From NCBI GenBank assembly GCA_943368475.1, contig CALRLF020000008.1, positions 31,032 through 95,031 on the forward strand: DNA of 64,000 bases, read 5' to 3'. Source of the DNA: UBA1930 sp943368475. Its GTDB lineage: Bacteria; Bacteroidota; Bacteroidia; Chitinophagales; Chitinophagaceae. The translations under genes were made by a program, and so were the position numbers. The notes beneath the pieces are model-generated. The model was not told the DNA's origin and did no database searches. It worked only from the letters and a program-made list of their open reading frames with translations. Positions 51,902 through 59,956 of the stretch are shown piece after piece. Position 1 is the first letter of the stretch; each line of letters opens with the position of its first letter.

Positions 51902-52531
51902 CTATATCAGCTTTTGCTTGATAGCCTTAGCAACGGCCTCTCCCTTAGAGTTTACATGTAGTTTTTCATAAATATTTTTGATATGTGTGTGTACAGTATC
52001 AAATGCCACATTAAGTGAAGCAGCAATCATTTTATAACTCAACCCATCTACCAGCTTTTGTAAAATTTCTTTTTCTCTTGGCGATAGTTGAATGTATTCT
52101 ACCTTTTGTTCTGGCTGTGCTGCCATTAATAAAACTCGTTTAGCAATGGCTGGCGTAAAAGCTGCACCACCTTCATACACTTCTTGTATTGCTTCTAATA
52201 ATCGGGTAGGGGGTGTATTTTTTAAAATATAGCCCGATGCACCAGCACAAATGGAGGCAAATATTTTATCGTCCTCATCAAAAACGGTTTGCATTAAAAC
52301 CTGAACAGTAGGGAATTCTTTTTTAAGTTCGGCAACAGCCTCAATTCCCGAAATACCAGGCATGTTAATATCCATTAAAACAACATCAGGTTTGCTTTCT
52401 CTTATTCTTTGGCCAATACGTTTAGCATCGGGATAAGCACTGGTAAAAATATAACCAGGTGTAGCTTCTATTAAACCACTCATACTGTCTCTCAGTGCAT
52501 TATTATCTTCAAAAATTGCTACACGTATCAT
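51902..52531 (-). CDS. NarL/FixJ-type response regulator
   Basis: 209 residues. Receiver domain with the acidic pair in VAIFEDNN, phospho-Asp in PDVVLMDINMPGISG (about residue 55), and the conserved Lys in GYILKNTPPTRLL. LuxR-type HTH at about 145-205 (LSPREKEILQKLVDGLSYKMIA, VAFDTVHTHIKNIYEKLHV). It is the downstream partner of the sensor kinase encoded 42 bp upstream on the same strand, so together they form a two-component pair. Target genes are unknown. Confidence 0.94.
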   Translation of the reverse strand: MIRVAIFEDNNALRDSMSGLIEATPGYIFTSAYPDAKRIGQRIRESKPDVVLMDINMPGISGIEAVAELKKEFPTVQVLMQTVFDEDDKIFASICAGASGYILKNTPPTRLLEAIQEVYEGGAAFTPAIAKRVLLMAAQPEQKVEYIQLSPREKEILQKLVDGLSYKMIAASLNVAFDTVHTHIKNIYEKLHVNSKGEAVAKAIKQKLI

Positions 52532-52573
52532 TGTATAAAATTATTGTAAATGCCCGTTGTAGCACTCACCAAT

Positions 52574-55500
52574 TTAGGTGATGCTACAACTAAACTCAAT
52601 GGTAGTTCCAACATTACTTGTTGATGATATGAAGAAACTGCCACCAATATCTTTTGCTCTTTTTTGCATATTCACTAAACCATTTCCATCTTCAATTTCA
52701 TTTAAAATAAAGCCTTTACCATTGTCTTTAAGCAGTAGTACAAACAAATTATTTTGCTTACTTAAACGAATGATAATTTCAGTACAATTGGCATATTTCA
52801 AAGCATTGTTTATGGCTTCTTTAAACAGTAGAAAAATATTTTGTCGTTGCTCCATACTCAACTTCAAATTATAAATGGCTTCATCGCATTGAAAATGCAA
52901 AACAATATTTTTTAGGCTGCACAGTGATGCTGCATGTGTTTGTATTCTTGTTGCCAAATGCTTTACGTCGTCGTTTGTAGGATTAATCGCCCAAACAATA
53001 TCACTCATATTGCCCACCATTTCACGACTGGTTTCTCCCATTCTATTAAGCAAAGGTGTTAGGTGTGGTATTTTTTCTGCAGTTTGTTGCTTTATCGTTT
53101 CTGTGTAAAATGAAATACTGCTTAAGGTAGAGCCAATATCATCATGCAAATCGGTAGCAATTTTAGAACGTAACCTTTCTTCTTTAACAACCTGATTTAA
53201 CTTATAACGATACAATAAATAAATTGCACCAATCAATACAATTGTGCAAATTGAAATAAACCACCAGGTTTTCCAAGTAGGAGGCTTTACATAAAAATTA
53301 AAGGATGCAATTTCTTTACTCTCGATGCCTGCATTGTTAACAGCCTTTGCATACAAAGTGTACTTGCCCGATGGTAATTGCTCATAACGAATGGTAGAGG
53401 TGTTTACAAGTTCTTTCCAATCATTATCCCAGCCTTGCAATTTGTAATAAATTCTATTTTCTTTTTCATTACAAAAACCCAATGCACTCAACTCTGTTTC
53501 TATGCTACTGGTGTAAGTAATTTTTACAGTAGTGTTTTGTATTGTCGGAAAATGATAGGTTGTGTCATTTGTTTTAACTGATGTTATAACAATAGGAATT
53601 GGCTGTGTATTTGCTGTAACTTCAGTTGGTTTAAAATGTAATACACGACCCGCTGAAGCAACGATAAATTGATTGTCTTTGGCTTTGAAAACTTCAGTTA
53701 TGTCTGCCATTCCATTGATACCAGAATTGCCAGTGAAGTTGGTCCATTTTTTAAAGTCGGCACTAACTTTATAAAAACCATTATTCGTTTGCACCCAATA
53801 ATTTCCTTGTGTATCTATTTCTATTTTTTGTATTAAAATATTAGCCAAATCTTTTTTAGGAAACAATTGAAACAATTGTTGATTGCGAAATTCCAGAATG
53901 CATCTAGGATTTATTAACAGCATTCTGTTTTGATTATCAAATAATATTCTTGGTTGACAACGTTCTGAAATACTCTGTTTATCGGTTGTAGCAATAAAAT
54001 TAGGATAAGTTTTAAACGATAAATCTTGCTGATTAATTTGATATAGCAAAGAATCGATGCTTACCCATATTGAGCCATCGGACGATTTTTTAAAATCATA
54101 AACTGTCTTGCCATATAAGCTCTCTTTTTCGTTGGGCAAGCCCAATAAAGTAGTTACTTGTAGTGTTGCAGGATTAACTATTTTTATACCACTTCTAAAA
54201 TGTGTTAGCCATATTCGACCTTTATCATCTTGCAATATTCTACCTGTTCTTACAGTTCTAAGTGGTTTATGATTATCTGGGTCTATAAGTTGGCTTAAGT
54301 CTTTTACTTCTTGTGTTTTGGGGTTATAAAAACCAAATCCTTTTTCAGAGGTAAACCAATAACCATTATCAGTTGCTATATACCGGTTGAGGTTGCTGAG
54401 CAAGTCGAAATGTTTTTCTGGAACACTAAATGGCTGTACAGAAAAGTTAGATAAATCCATTTTCCACCAACCTTGTTGTGTTGTTAAATAAACCGATTTA
54501 GTTGGTTGACTAAAATCTTCTACTGTATGAAAAATTCGATTGCTTTCAGCACTAACATCAGGCAAAGAAATCCATTTAAAAAACTGTTGTTGCAAATCAA
54601 TTTTATGCAAACCATTATTCGAACCTATCCAGTAACAGTTGGTTCTATCTTTATAAATTTCACTCAAAAAATCCGAAAGCAATTCGTTGTCTTGTTTGCC
54701 AGCTTTAATTACTTGCTTTGCCGAAATACTGCCATTAGCAATAGTTTCAGGATTAAGCAGTACCAATCCTGCAACTGTCGAAGCCATTAATAAACGTTCC
54801 CCATTCAGTTCAATTTCTTGTAACGAGAAAATAGTATTAACGCCATCATTTGCTGAATAATTTATTTTAAGCTGTTCAAACTTGTTTTCTTTTTCATTCA
54901 ATTTTAATAATCCACCTCCCCACGTTCCTGCCCACAAAACCCTTTTACTATCTTCAAAAAAAGTAGTACAGTTATTTACGGTTAAATGAATATTGTTTTG
55001 CTCAGGAAAATGGTAAGACGTAGCCTTTTTTGTTGCTCTATTAAACTGTTTTGCACCCAATGATGTAGCAATCCAAAAGCGGTTTTTGCTATCTTCAAAA
55101 AAAGACAAAATGTATTGGTTCGATTTGGTTTCTTTTTGCTGAAAACTCAACTGAAATTTTTCGACTTTGTTTGTCGAAGTATTTAATAAACAAAAATCCT
55201 TAGCTGCATAAAACCAAATGTTGTTTTGTTTATCTACAAATACTTTTCCTGCAACATCGGAGTAAGTAATAAATTTTTCGGTCAATGGGTTAAAGCTACA
55301 AATACCACCACTAGTGCCAATCCATAAAAGTCCATCTTTATCCTCAGTAATATTATAAATGCTTAAATTGGGTAAACCACCAATACCTGTAGTTAAATAT
55401 TGCTTATAAGCCCTACCATCAAATCGATTTAAACCCCATTCTGTTCCTATCCATAAAAATCCACGTTTATCTTGAAATATACTGGTAATACTGTTGTTCG

Positions 55501-55606
55501 ACAAGCCACTTAGTATAGTATAGCGTTCAATTTTTTCAATGCTCGTTTGTGCTACAGCAATTGTAGTACAAAAGCAAACTAGGCATAAAAAAAGAAACCG
55601 CTTCAT
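52574..55606 (-). CDS. two-component sensor histidine kinase with propeller and Y_Y_Y domains
   Basis: 1010 residues. Signal peptide (RFLFLCLVCFCTTIAVAQ), then repeated reg_prop propeller blades (about 30-680; for example FQDKRGFLWIGTEWGLNRFDG and TEDKDGLLWIGTSGGI). A Y_Y_Y immunoglobulin-like domain lies at about 690-760 and one membrane segment at about 775-795. The HisKA_3 dimerisation domain has KIATDLHDDIGSTLSSISFY (phospho-His), and the HATPase_c domain (about 910-1005) has NALKYAN, DNGKGF and GNGLVNMQKRAKDIGG. It senses an extracytoplasmic ligand and should phosphorylate the regulator at 51902. The first codons lie in the arm of a terminator hairpin (55597-55632). Confidence 0.94.
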   Translation of the reverse strand: MKRFLFLCLVCFCTTIAVAQTSIEKIERYTILSGLSNNSITSIFQDKRGFLWIGTEWGLNRFDGRAYKQYLTTGIGGLPNLSIYNITEDKDGLLWIGTSGGICSFNPLTEKFITYSDVAGKVFVDKQNNIWFYAAKDFCLLNTSTNKVEKFQLSFQQKETKSNQYILSFFEDSKNRFWIATSLGAKQFNRATKKATSYHFPEQNNIHLTVNNCTTFFEDSKRVLWAGTWGGGLLKLNEKENKFEQLKINYSANDGVNTIFSLQEIELNGERLLMASTVAGLVLLNPETIANGSISAKQVIKAGKQDNELLSDFLSEIYKDRTNCYWIGSNNGLHKIDLQQQFFKWISLPDVSAESNRIFHTVEDFSQPTKSVYLTTQQGWWKMDLSNFSVQPFSVPEKHFDLLSNLNRYIATDNGYWFTSEKGFGFYNPKTQEVKDLSQLIDPDNHKPLRTVRTGRILQDDKGRIWLTHFRSGIKIVNPATLQVTTLLGLPNEKESLYGKTVYDFKKSSDGSIWVSIDSLLYQINQQDLSFKTYPNFIATTDKQSISERCQPRILFDNQNRMLLINPRCILEFRNQQLFQLFPKKDLANILIQKIEIDTQGNYWVQTNNGFYKVSADFKKWTNFTGNSGINGMADITEVFKAKDNQFIVASAGRVLHFKPTEVTANTQPIPIVITSVKTNDTTYHFPTIQNTTVKITYTSSIETELSALGFCNEKENRIYYKLQGWDNDWKELVNTSTIRYEQLPSGKYTLYAKAVNNAGIESKEIASFNFYVKPPTWKTWWFISICTIVLIGAIYLLYRYKLNQVVKEERLRSKIATDLHDDIGSTLSSISFYTETIKQQTAEKIPHLTPLLNRMGETSREMVGNMSDIVWAINPTNDDVKHLATRIQTHAASLCSLKNIVLHFQCDEAIYNLKLSMEQRQNIFLLFKEAINNALKYANCTEIIIRLSKQNNLFVLLLKDNGKGFILNEIEDGNGLVNMQKRAKDIGGSFFISSTSNVGTTIEFSCSIT

Positions 55607-55634
55607 GCATTAAATCTAATGTATGAAGCGGTTA
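55590..55634 (-). terminator. intrinsic terminator of the carB half-gene overlapping the kinase start codon
   Basis: Stem 55597-55610 (ACCGCTTCATGCAT) with 55619-55632 (ATGTATGAAGCGGT), 14 bp including one G-U pair, with an 8-nt loop. Read on the minus strand it ends in GGTTTCTTTTTTT, a textbook terminator just past the carB stop. The 3' arm includes the ATG of the kinase gene (55604-55606) and its first codons. Confidence 0.8.
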
Positions 55635-55661
55635 AAAACTATAAAAAATGTAATAATTTCT

Positions 55662-57308
55662 TTACCCCTCAAATGTACTATAAAAATAAGGTGTCTTAGC
55701 TTCAAACTCAGCTGCACAGGTATCTACCATTTTGTAAACCCTTGTAATGCCAGCAGCTTTTCGTTTTTCATATACATCATCTTCGGTACAATCGCCATGC
55801 AAAATTTTAGCAATCTGCTCATCGCCAAAACCATTACGTTTGGCTTCTTTCAATAATTCATCAGGCAAGTTTTCTAAAAAGTGTTTGCCCAACTCTTTTT
55901 CTATGGTACAAATTTTTTGAATTTGGTATAAAAACCATTTATCAATACCAGTAGCTTGTGCAATTGTTTTTACAGTAACGCCTTGCATCATAGCATCTTT
56001 AATTCTAAAAATCCTATCCCACTTGGGTACTTTAATGTACTCAACAATTTCTTCACTCTTCATTAAACTCTTGCCATAATAACCCAAACCAACAGCGTTG
56101 TTCTCTAAACTCTGACAAGCTTTTTGTAAGGCTTCTGTAAAGCTTCTACCAATGGCCATTACTTCACCAACACTTTTCATTTGTAATCCCAAGGTATCGT
56201 TGGCTCCTTTAAATTTATCAAAATTCCAACGAGGTACTTTTACAATTACATAATCCAATGCAGGTTCAAAATAAGCACTGGTAGTTTGTGTGATTTGATT
56301 TTTTAATTCATCCAATGTATAACCAATGGCCAACTTAGCAGCAATTTTTGCAATGGGGTAACCAGTTGCTTTACTGGCTAGTGCACTTGAACGACTAACC
56401 CTTGGATTAATTTCTACAGCAATCAATTCTTCAGTTTCTGGATTTTGTGCAAACTGTACATTGCAACCCCCAGCAAAATTACCCAAGCTACGCATCATTA
56501 ACATGGCTTGGTTACGCATGTCTTGAAAACTGGTGTCACTTAACGTCATGGCAGGTGCAACAGTAATGCTATCACCTGTATGCACACCCATTGGATCTAA
56601 GTTTTCAACAGTACAAATAATCACTACATTATCGTCCTTATCACGAAGTAATTCTAATTCATATTCCTTCCAACCCAAAACTGCTTTTTCTACCAACACT
56701 TCATGTATTGGGCTTGCTTCTAATCCATATTTCAAAGCCTCATCTAATTCTTCTTTATTGTGTACAAAACTTCCTCCACTTCCACCCAATGTAAACGATG
56801 CTCTAATAACTAATGGAAACCCAATTTGCTGAGCAAATTCTTTTCCTTCTAAAAAGCTATTGGCAACATGACTGGGAGCCACTTTCACCCCAATTTTCAC
56901 CATCAATTGTCTGAACAATTCACGGTCTTCAGCAGTATTAATAGCAGCCACATCAACTCCAATCATTCGGCAATTATATTTCTCCCAAACGCCCAATTCA
57001 TCGGCTTCTTTACACAAATTCAATGCAGTTTGTCCACCCATGGTTGGCAATACAGCATCAATTTGGTTTTCTTCTAAAATTTGTTCAATACTTTCAATAG
57101 TTAATGGCAATAAATACACTTTATCAGCCATCATTGGGTCTGTCATAATAGTAGCAGGGTTACTATTAATCAAAATCACTTTAATCCCTTCTTCACGTAA
57201 ACTTCTGGCAGCTTGAGAACCACTGTAATCAAACTCGCAGGCTTGTCCAATTACAATAGGACCAGAACCCACAATTAAAACCGATTTTATAGAATTGTCT
57301 TTAGGCAT
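55662..57308 (-). CDS. carB: carbamoyl-phosphate synthase large subunit, N-terminal half only
   Basis: 548 residues. They match the carboxyphosphate-forming ATP-grasp half (about 1-400: SVLIVGSGPIVIGQACEFDYSG-like start, NPATIMTD, PTMGGQTALNLC, RASFTLGGSGG, NVQFAQNP, EINPRVSRSSALASKATG) and the oligomerisation domain (about 400-548, ending YKMVDTCAAEFEAKTPYFYS). In the normal enzyme a second ATP-grasp half, which phosphorylates carbamate, follows immediately. Here there is a stop and a terminator, and only 55 bp before the next gene. So this is either a split carB or a truncated copy. A promoter about 150 bp upstream is proposed. Confidence 0.88.
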   Translation of the reverse strand: MPKDNSIKSVLIVGSGPIVIGQACEFDYSGSQAARSLREEGIKVILINSNPATIMTDPMMADKVYLLPLTIESIEQILEENQIDAVLPTMGGQTALNLCKEADELGVWEKYNCRMIGVDVAAINTAEDRELFRQLMVKIGVKVAPSHVANSFLEGKEFAQQIGFPLVIRASFTLGGSGGSFVHNKEELDEALKYGLEASPIHEVLVEKAVLGWKEYELELLRDKDDNVVIICTVENLDPMGVHTGDSITVAPAMTLSDTSFQDMRNQAMLMMRSLGNFAGGCNVQFAQNPETEELIAVEINPRVSRSSALASKATGYPIAKIAAKLAIGYTLDELKNQITQTTSAYFEPALDYVIVKVPRWNFDKFKGANDTLGLQMKSVGEVMAIGRSFTEALQKACQSLENNAVGLGYYGKSLMKSEEIVEYIKVPKWDRIFRIKDAMMQGVTVKTIAQATGIDKWFLYQIQKICTIEKELGKHFLENLPDELLKEAKRNGFGDEQIAKILHGDCTEDDVYEKRKAAGITRVYKMVDTCAAEFEAKTPYFYSTFEG

Positions 57309-57352
57309 AATAATTTTTTGTAACCAGCTACAGAATAAGCATTGAACTTTCG

Positions 57353-57363
57353 TTGCGTCGCAC
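57353..57363 (+). repeat. copy 4 of the TTGCGTCGCAC intergenic repeat
   Basis: Same 11-mer as at 15805, 29475 and 35800, here followed by CCTTCAGCGTTCAG instead of the AGCCGATAGC palindrome. A related decayed stretch (GCACTCTTCAACAGC) may be present near 9672. Confidence 0.68.
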
Positions 57364-57455
57364 CCTTCAGCGTTCAGTATAAAACCGAACAGGCTATTTT
57401 CAACGTGGCGTTCTTTGTTTTCTTAGCCTTGTTGCGTGAAAAAAAACAAATTGTG

Positions 57456-57485
57456 CAAACCTACACGAAAAAATGAGATTTCAAA
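57456..57485 (-). promoter_or_regulatory. possible carB promoter (TTTG / TAGGTTTG)
   Basis: On the minus strand, TTTG (57485-57482) and TAGGTTTG (57463-57456) are separated by 18 bp, close to the Bacteroidota consensus TTTG-N19-21-TAnnTTTG. Predicted start about 57449. Confidence 0.42.
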
Positions 57486-57640
57486 ATCAAAATTCAACTA
57501 TTTGTATTTTTTTGCTCAAATGCAATAACTACAAGGCTTTTAAGCACATTTAAATAGTAACAATCGTTAGTTAAAAATGATTGTTTTCTACAATAAACTG
57601 AATCTATAAATACACTGAATTGAAAACCAATCAACATAAA

Positions 57641-57671
57641 AAAAGAGGTTTCAAATTTTGAAACCTCTTTT
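57641..57671 (-). terminator. intrinsic terminator of the M3 peptidase gene
   Basis: A 14-bp stem, 57641-57654 (AAAAGAGGTTTCAA) with 57658-57671 (TTGAAACCTCTTTT), small loop. On the minus strand it is followed by a run of T. It lies about 85 bp past the peptidase stop. Confidence 0.82.
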
Positions 57672-57755
57672 ACTCGATAAAGTATCGATTATAGTTTTTA
57701 GCTGATAACTCAAAAAGTCAATAAAAATACTTTCCGCCTTCTCGGCAATCCTATT

Positions 57756-59477
57756 TTACAACGCCTCCATTTGTGTATTCACAAAGTCCATTAAGGTTTT
57801 AATATGGTTCGGACTCAAATCAAATTTCAATCCTGCTGTTGCATACAATTCAGGTAAAGTTTTTGTACCACCTAAGCTTAATGCATTGATATAATTGGTA
57901 ATCGCCTGTTCAGGATTTTGTTTGTACTGCATCCACAAACCAATAGCACCCAATTGTGCAATGCCGTATTCAATATAATAAAAAGGCACTTCAAACAAAT
58001 GTAACTGACGCTGCCAGCCAATTGCACGATACGCTTCTAATCCACTAAAATCAATGGCGTTGGTACTAAATTCTTGTAAAATTTCCATCCATTTAGCAGT
58101 TCTTTCTTCTTCGGTATGTGTTGGATTTTCATAAACCCAATGTTGAAACTTATCAATCGTTGCAATCCATGGAAAAATAGTAATGGTTCTTTCTAACTGA
58201 TGTTCTTTGGCACGTTTCAAGTCTTCTGCATTGTCAAAGAAACTCTCCCAATGATTCATGCTAAACAATTCCATCGCCATACTTGCTACTTCAGCAATTT
58301 CCATAGGATATTCTTTAAAAGCACTCAACTCTAAATTGTGGCTTAAGAAAGAATGTATTGCATGGCCACCTTCATGTACCATTGTTGTAACATCGCTCAT
58401 TTGCCCTGCTGCATTCATAAAAATAAATGGAGCACCGCTTTCCGTCAGTGGACAATTATAACCTCCCGGAGCTTTGCCTTTTCTGCTTTCCAAATCAAAA
58501 TGTTTCAGCTCATGCATCTTCTTCAGGCAATCAGCAAAAAACGGATTTAGCTTTTCAAAACAAGCCACCGATTTTTCGTATAATTCTGTTCCACCATTAA
58601 AAGGTTTCAAAGGTTGTATGCCAGCAGGTTCAGCTTCTGTATCCCAAGGTCTTAAAGTTTCCAGCCCTAATTTTTCTTTCTTCTTGGCATAAATTTTTTC
58701 AATCAAAGGCAGCACATGCAGCTTCACTGCTTCATGAAAATTGTAGCAATCTTCTTTGCTATAATCAAACCTGCCCAACTCTACAAACTTGTAATCACGG
58801 TAGTTGGCAAAGCCTGCATTCTTAGCAACAGCATCACGTTTTTCAATCAGCTCAGTATATAAATTTTGCATGGCATCTTTATCCTGCAATCTTCTGTCCT
58901 GTATTTTTCTATATACAGTTTCACGCAGGCTTCTGTCATGACTTTCCAAAAACTTACTGGCTTGTTGCAAAGTATATTCCTGACCATTTACTTCAACCGT
59001 CATTTTCCCTGCAATGGCACCATATTGTTGCTGCATCACACTCAACTCGGCTTGTATAGGAATATTTTCTTCTCTAAATAATTCAATATTCTTTTTTACA
59101 CTGCGTAAGTAGGTAAAGAATTTTTGTTCATCCAGTTCTTTGGTAAAAGGTGAGTTGATAAACTTTTTATTCAATGCATCGGCATAAGGTTGCAATTGAG
59201 GTTGTATCTCCATGCAGAAGTAAGTAAAGGCTTCTTCCAATGTTTTATCAGTGGTATCACAGGTCATTTTAATTTGTCGCCAACAAGCATCTTCACTTAC
59301 TACAGCTTCAAGCTCACTCATGTTTTTCAACCATTGTTCTAAATCTGCTTTACTATTCAATTCTTGCTCTAATAAAGTTTTAAAAAAAGGCTCTAAACTT
59401 TCCCAATTGGTAACGGTAAAATTGGCCGGTAAAAAATGACGTTCTAATTTTTTAATATCTGCACTCAATGCATTCAT
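57756..59477 (-). CDS. M3-family oligoendopeptidase (PepF-like)
   Basis: A 573-residue zinc oligopeptidase of the M3 family, cytoplasmic, which cleaves short peptides during protein turnover. The zinc site is MVHEGGHAIHSF (HExxH at about 366-370) with the third ligand in EIAEVASMAMELFSM. Other family stretches are KFVELGRFDYSKEDCYNF, GAPFIFMNAAG and RQLHLFEVPFYYIEYGIAQLGAIGLW. The ATG at 59477 is chosen over 59501 because a TACTTTTG -7 box overlaps the latter and the shorter N-terminus begins NALSADIKKLERHFLP. Confidence 0.92.
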   Translation of the reverse strand: MNALSADIKKLERHFLPANFTVTNWESLEPFFKTLLEQELNSKADLEQWLKNMSELEAVVSEDACWRQIKMTCDTTDKTLEEAFTYFCMEIQPQLQPYADALNKKFINSPFTKELDEQKFFTYLRSVKKNIELFREENIPIQAELSVMQQQYGAIAGKMTVEVNGQEYTLQQASKFLESHDRSLRETVYRKIQDRRLQDKDAMQNLYTELIEKRDAVAKNAGFANYRDYKFVELGRFDYSKEDCYNFHEAVKLHVLPLIEKIYAKKKEKLGLETLRPWDTEAEPAGIQPLKPFNGGTELYEKSVACFEKLNPFFADCLKKMHELKHFDLESRKGKAPGGYNCPLTESGAPFIFMNAAGQMSDVTTMVHEGGHAIHSFLSHNLELSAFKEYPMEIAEVASMAMELFSMNHWESFFDNAEDLKRAKEHQLERTITIFPWIATIDKFQHWVYENPTHTEEERTAKWMEILQEFSTNAIDFSGLEAYRAIGWQRQLHLFEVPFYYIEYGIAQLGAIGLWMQYKQNPEQAITNYINALSLGGTKTLPELYATAGLKFDLSPNHIKTLMDFVNTQMEAL

Positions 59478-59498
59478 ACAAGTAATTTTTAAGAAGGG

Positions 59499-59506
59499 CA
59501 AAAGTA
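59499..59506 (-). promoter_or_regulatory. probable -7 element of the M3 peptidase promoter (TACTTTTG)
   Basis: Exact TAnnTTTG on the minus strand, placing the transcription start near 59492, 15 nt before the chosen ATG. It overlaps the alternative ATG at 59501, which argues against that start. Confidence 0.48.
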
Positions 59507-59956
59507 CAAGATTGCATGGCTAAAAATTTGCGAATAAAGAAGAACCATTTGGGGCTGTAAACAGCAGTAAAAAATTGAACAACAGTTCATTGCCCGGCTG
59601 CAATGTTTTTTGTGTATTTCATCATTCCCCTCCTGTTGATGGGCTAGGTATGGTTTTATCATTCCACTCATCTACCTAAAATACTACACACAAAAAACGA
59701 TTTCCGCCTAAGCAATGCAGCCAGTGTGGCGATAGAATGTGCATGAAAATGGTTGCCAAAGGCAACAGAATAAACCTTCTAAACTACAAGTTTAGAAGAG
59801 CTGTGGTTCACTTTAACTAATATGCACATTAAATTATTCGTACAAGAGTAATTGTTAGCTACATTATTAGTAATTTTATTCGAAGGGTTTCTTTTTCAAA
59901 TTTAATTCAAACGGGAATTCATAAATTTTATTCTTAAATCACATTTAATTTAACAT
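59507..59956. other. 450-bp intergenic region upstream of the NACHT gene
   Basis: No credible gene. It contains a short GC-containing hairpin with a T6 tail at 59588-59611 (CATTGC/GCAATG), of unknown use, and the double-hairpin repeat at 59752-59798. The final 150 bp before the NACHT ATG are very AT-rich with no clear TAnnTTTG promoter. Confidence 0.5.
59752..59798 (+). repeat. REP-like double-hairpin element, left copy
   Basis: Hairpin 1: 59752-59757 GTTGCC with 59761-59766 GGCAAC. Linker AGAATAAAC. Hairpin 2: 59776-59785 CTTCTAAACT with 59789-59798 AGTTTAGAAG (10 bp perfect, 3-nt loop). The architecture and linker match, in inverted orientation, the element at 61931-61977 on the other side of the NACHT gene. 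Confidence 0.75.

Larger units (their letters stand above)
57309..57755. other. 447-bp intergenic region between carB and the M3 peptidase gene
   Basis: No credible gene. It holds copy 4 of the TTGCGTCGCAC repeat (57353-57363), a short imperfect inverted repeat GTTC...GAAC around 57370-57390, the proposed carB promoter (57456-57485), and the terminator of the M3 peptidase gene (57641-57671). If the promoter is right, carB has a leader of about 140 nt, long enough for regulation, but I see no known riboswitch or attenuator in it. Confidence 0.6.

Noticed and set aside
55606..55662. Frameshifted continuation of carB
   Set aside because: Only 55 bp separate the stop from the kinase gene, and they hold a terminator. 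No carB C-terminal sequence appears in any frame nearby.
59588..59611. Small RNA gene on the + strand ending in a CATTGC/GCAATG terminator
   Set aside because: The stem is only 6 bp and no promoter or upstream structure was found.
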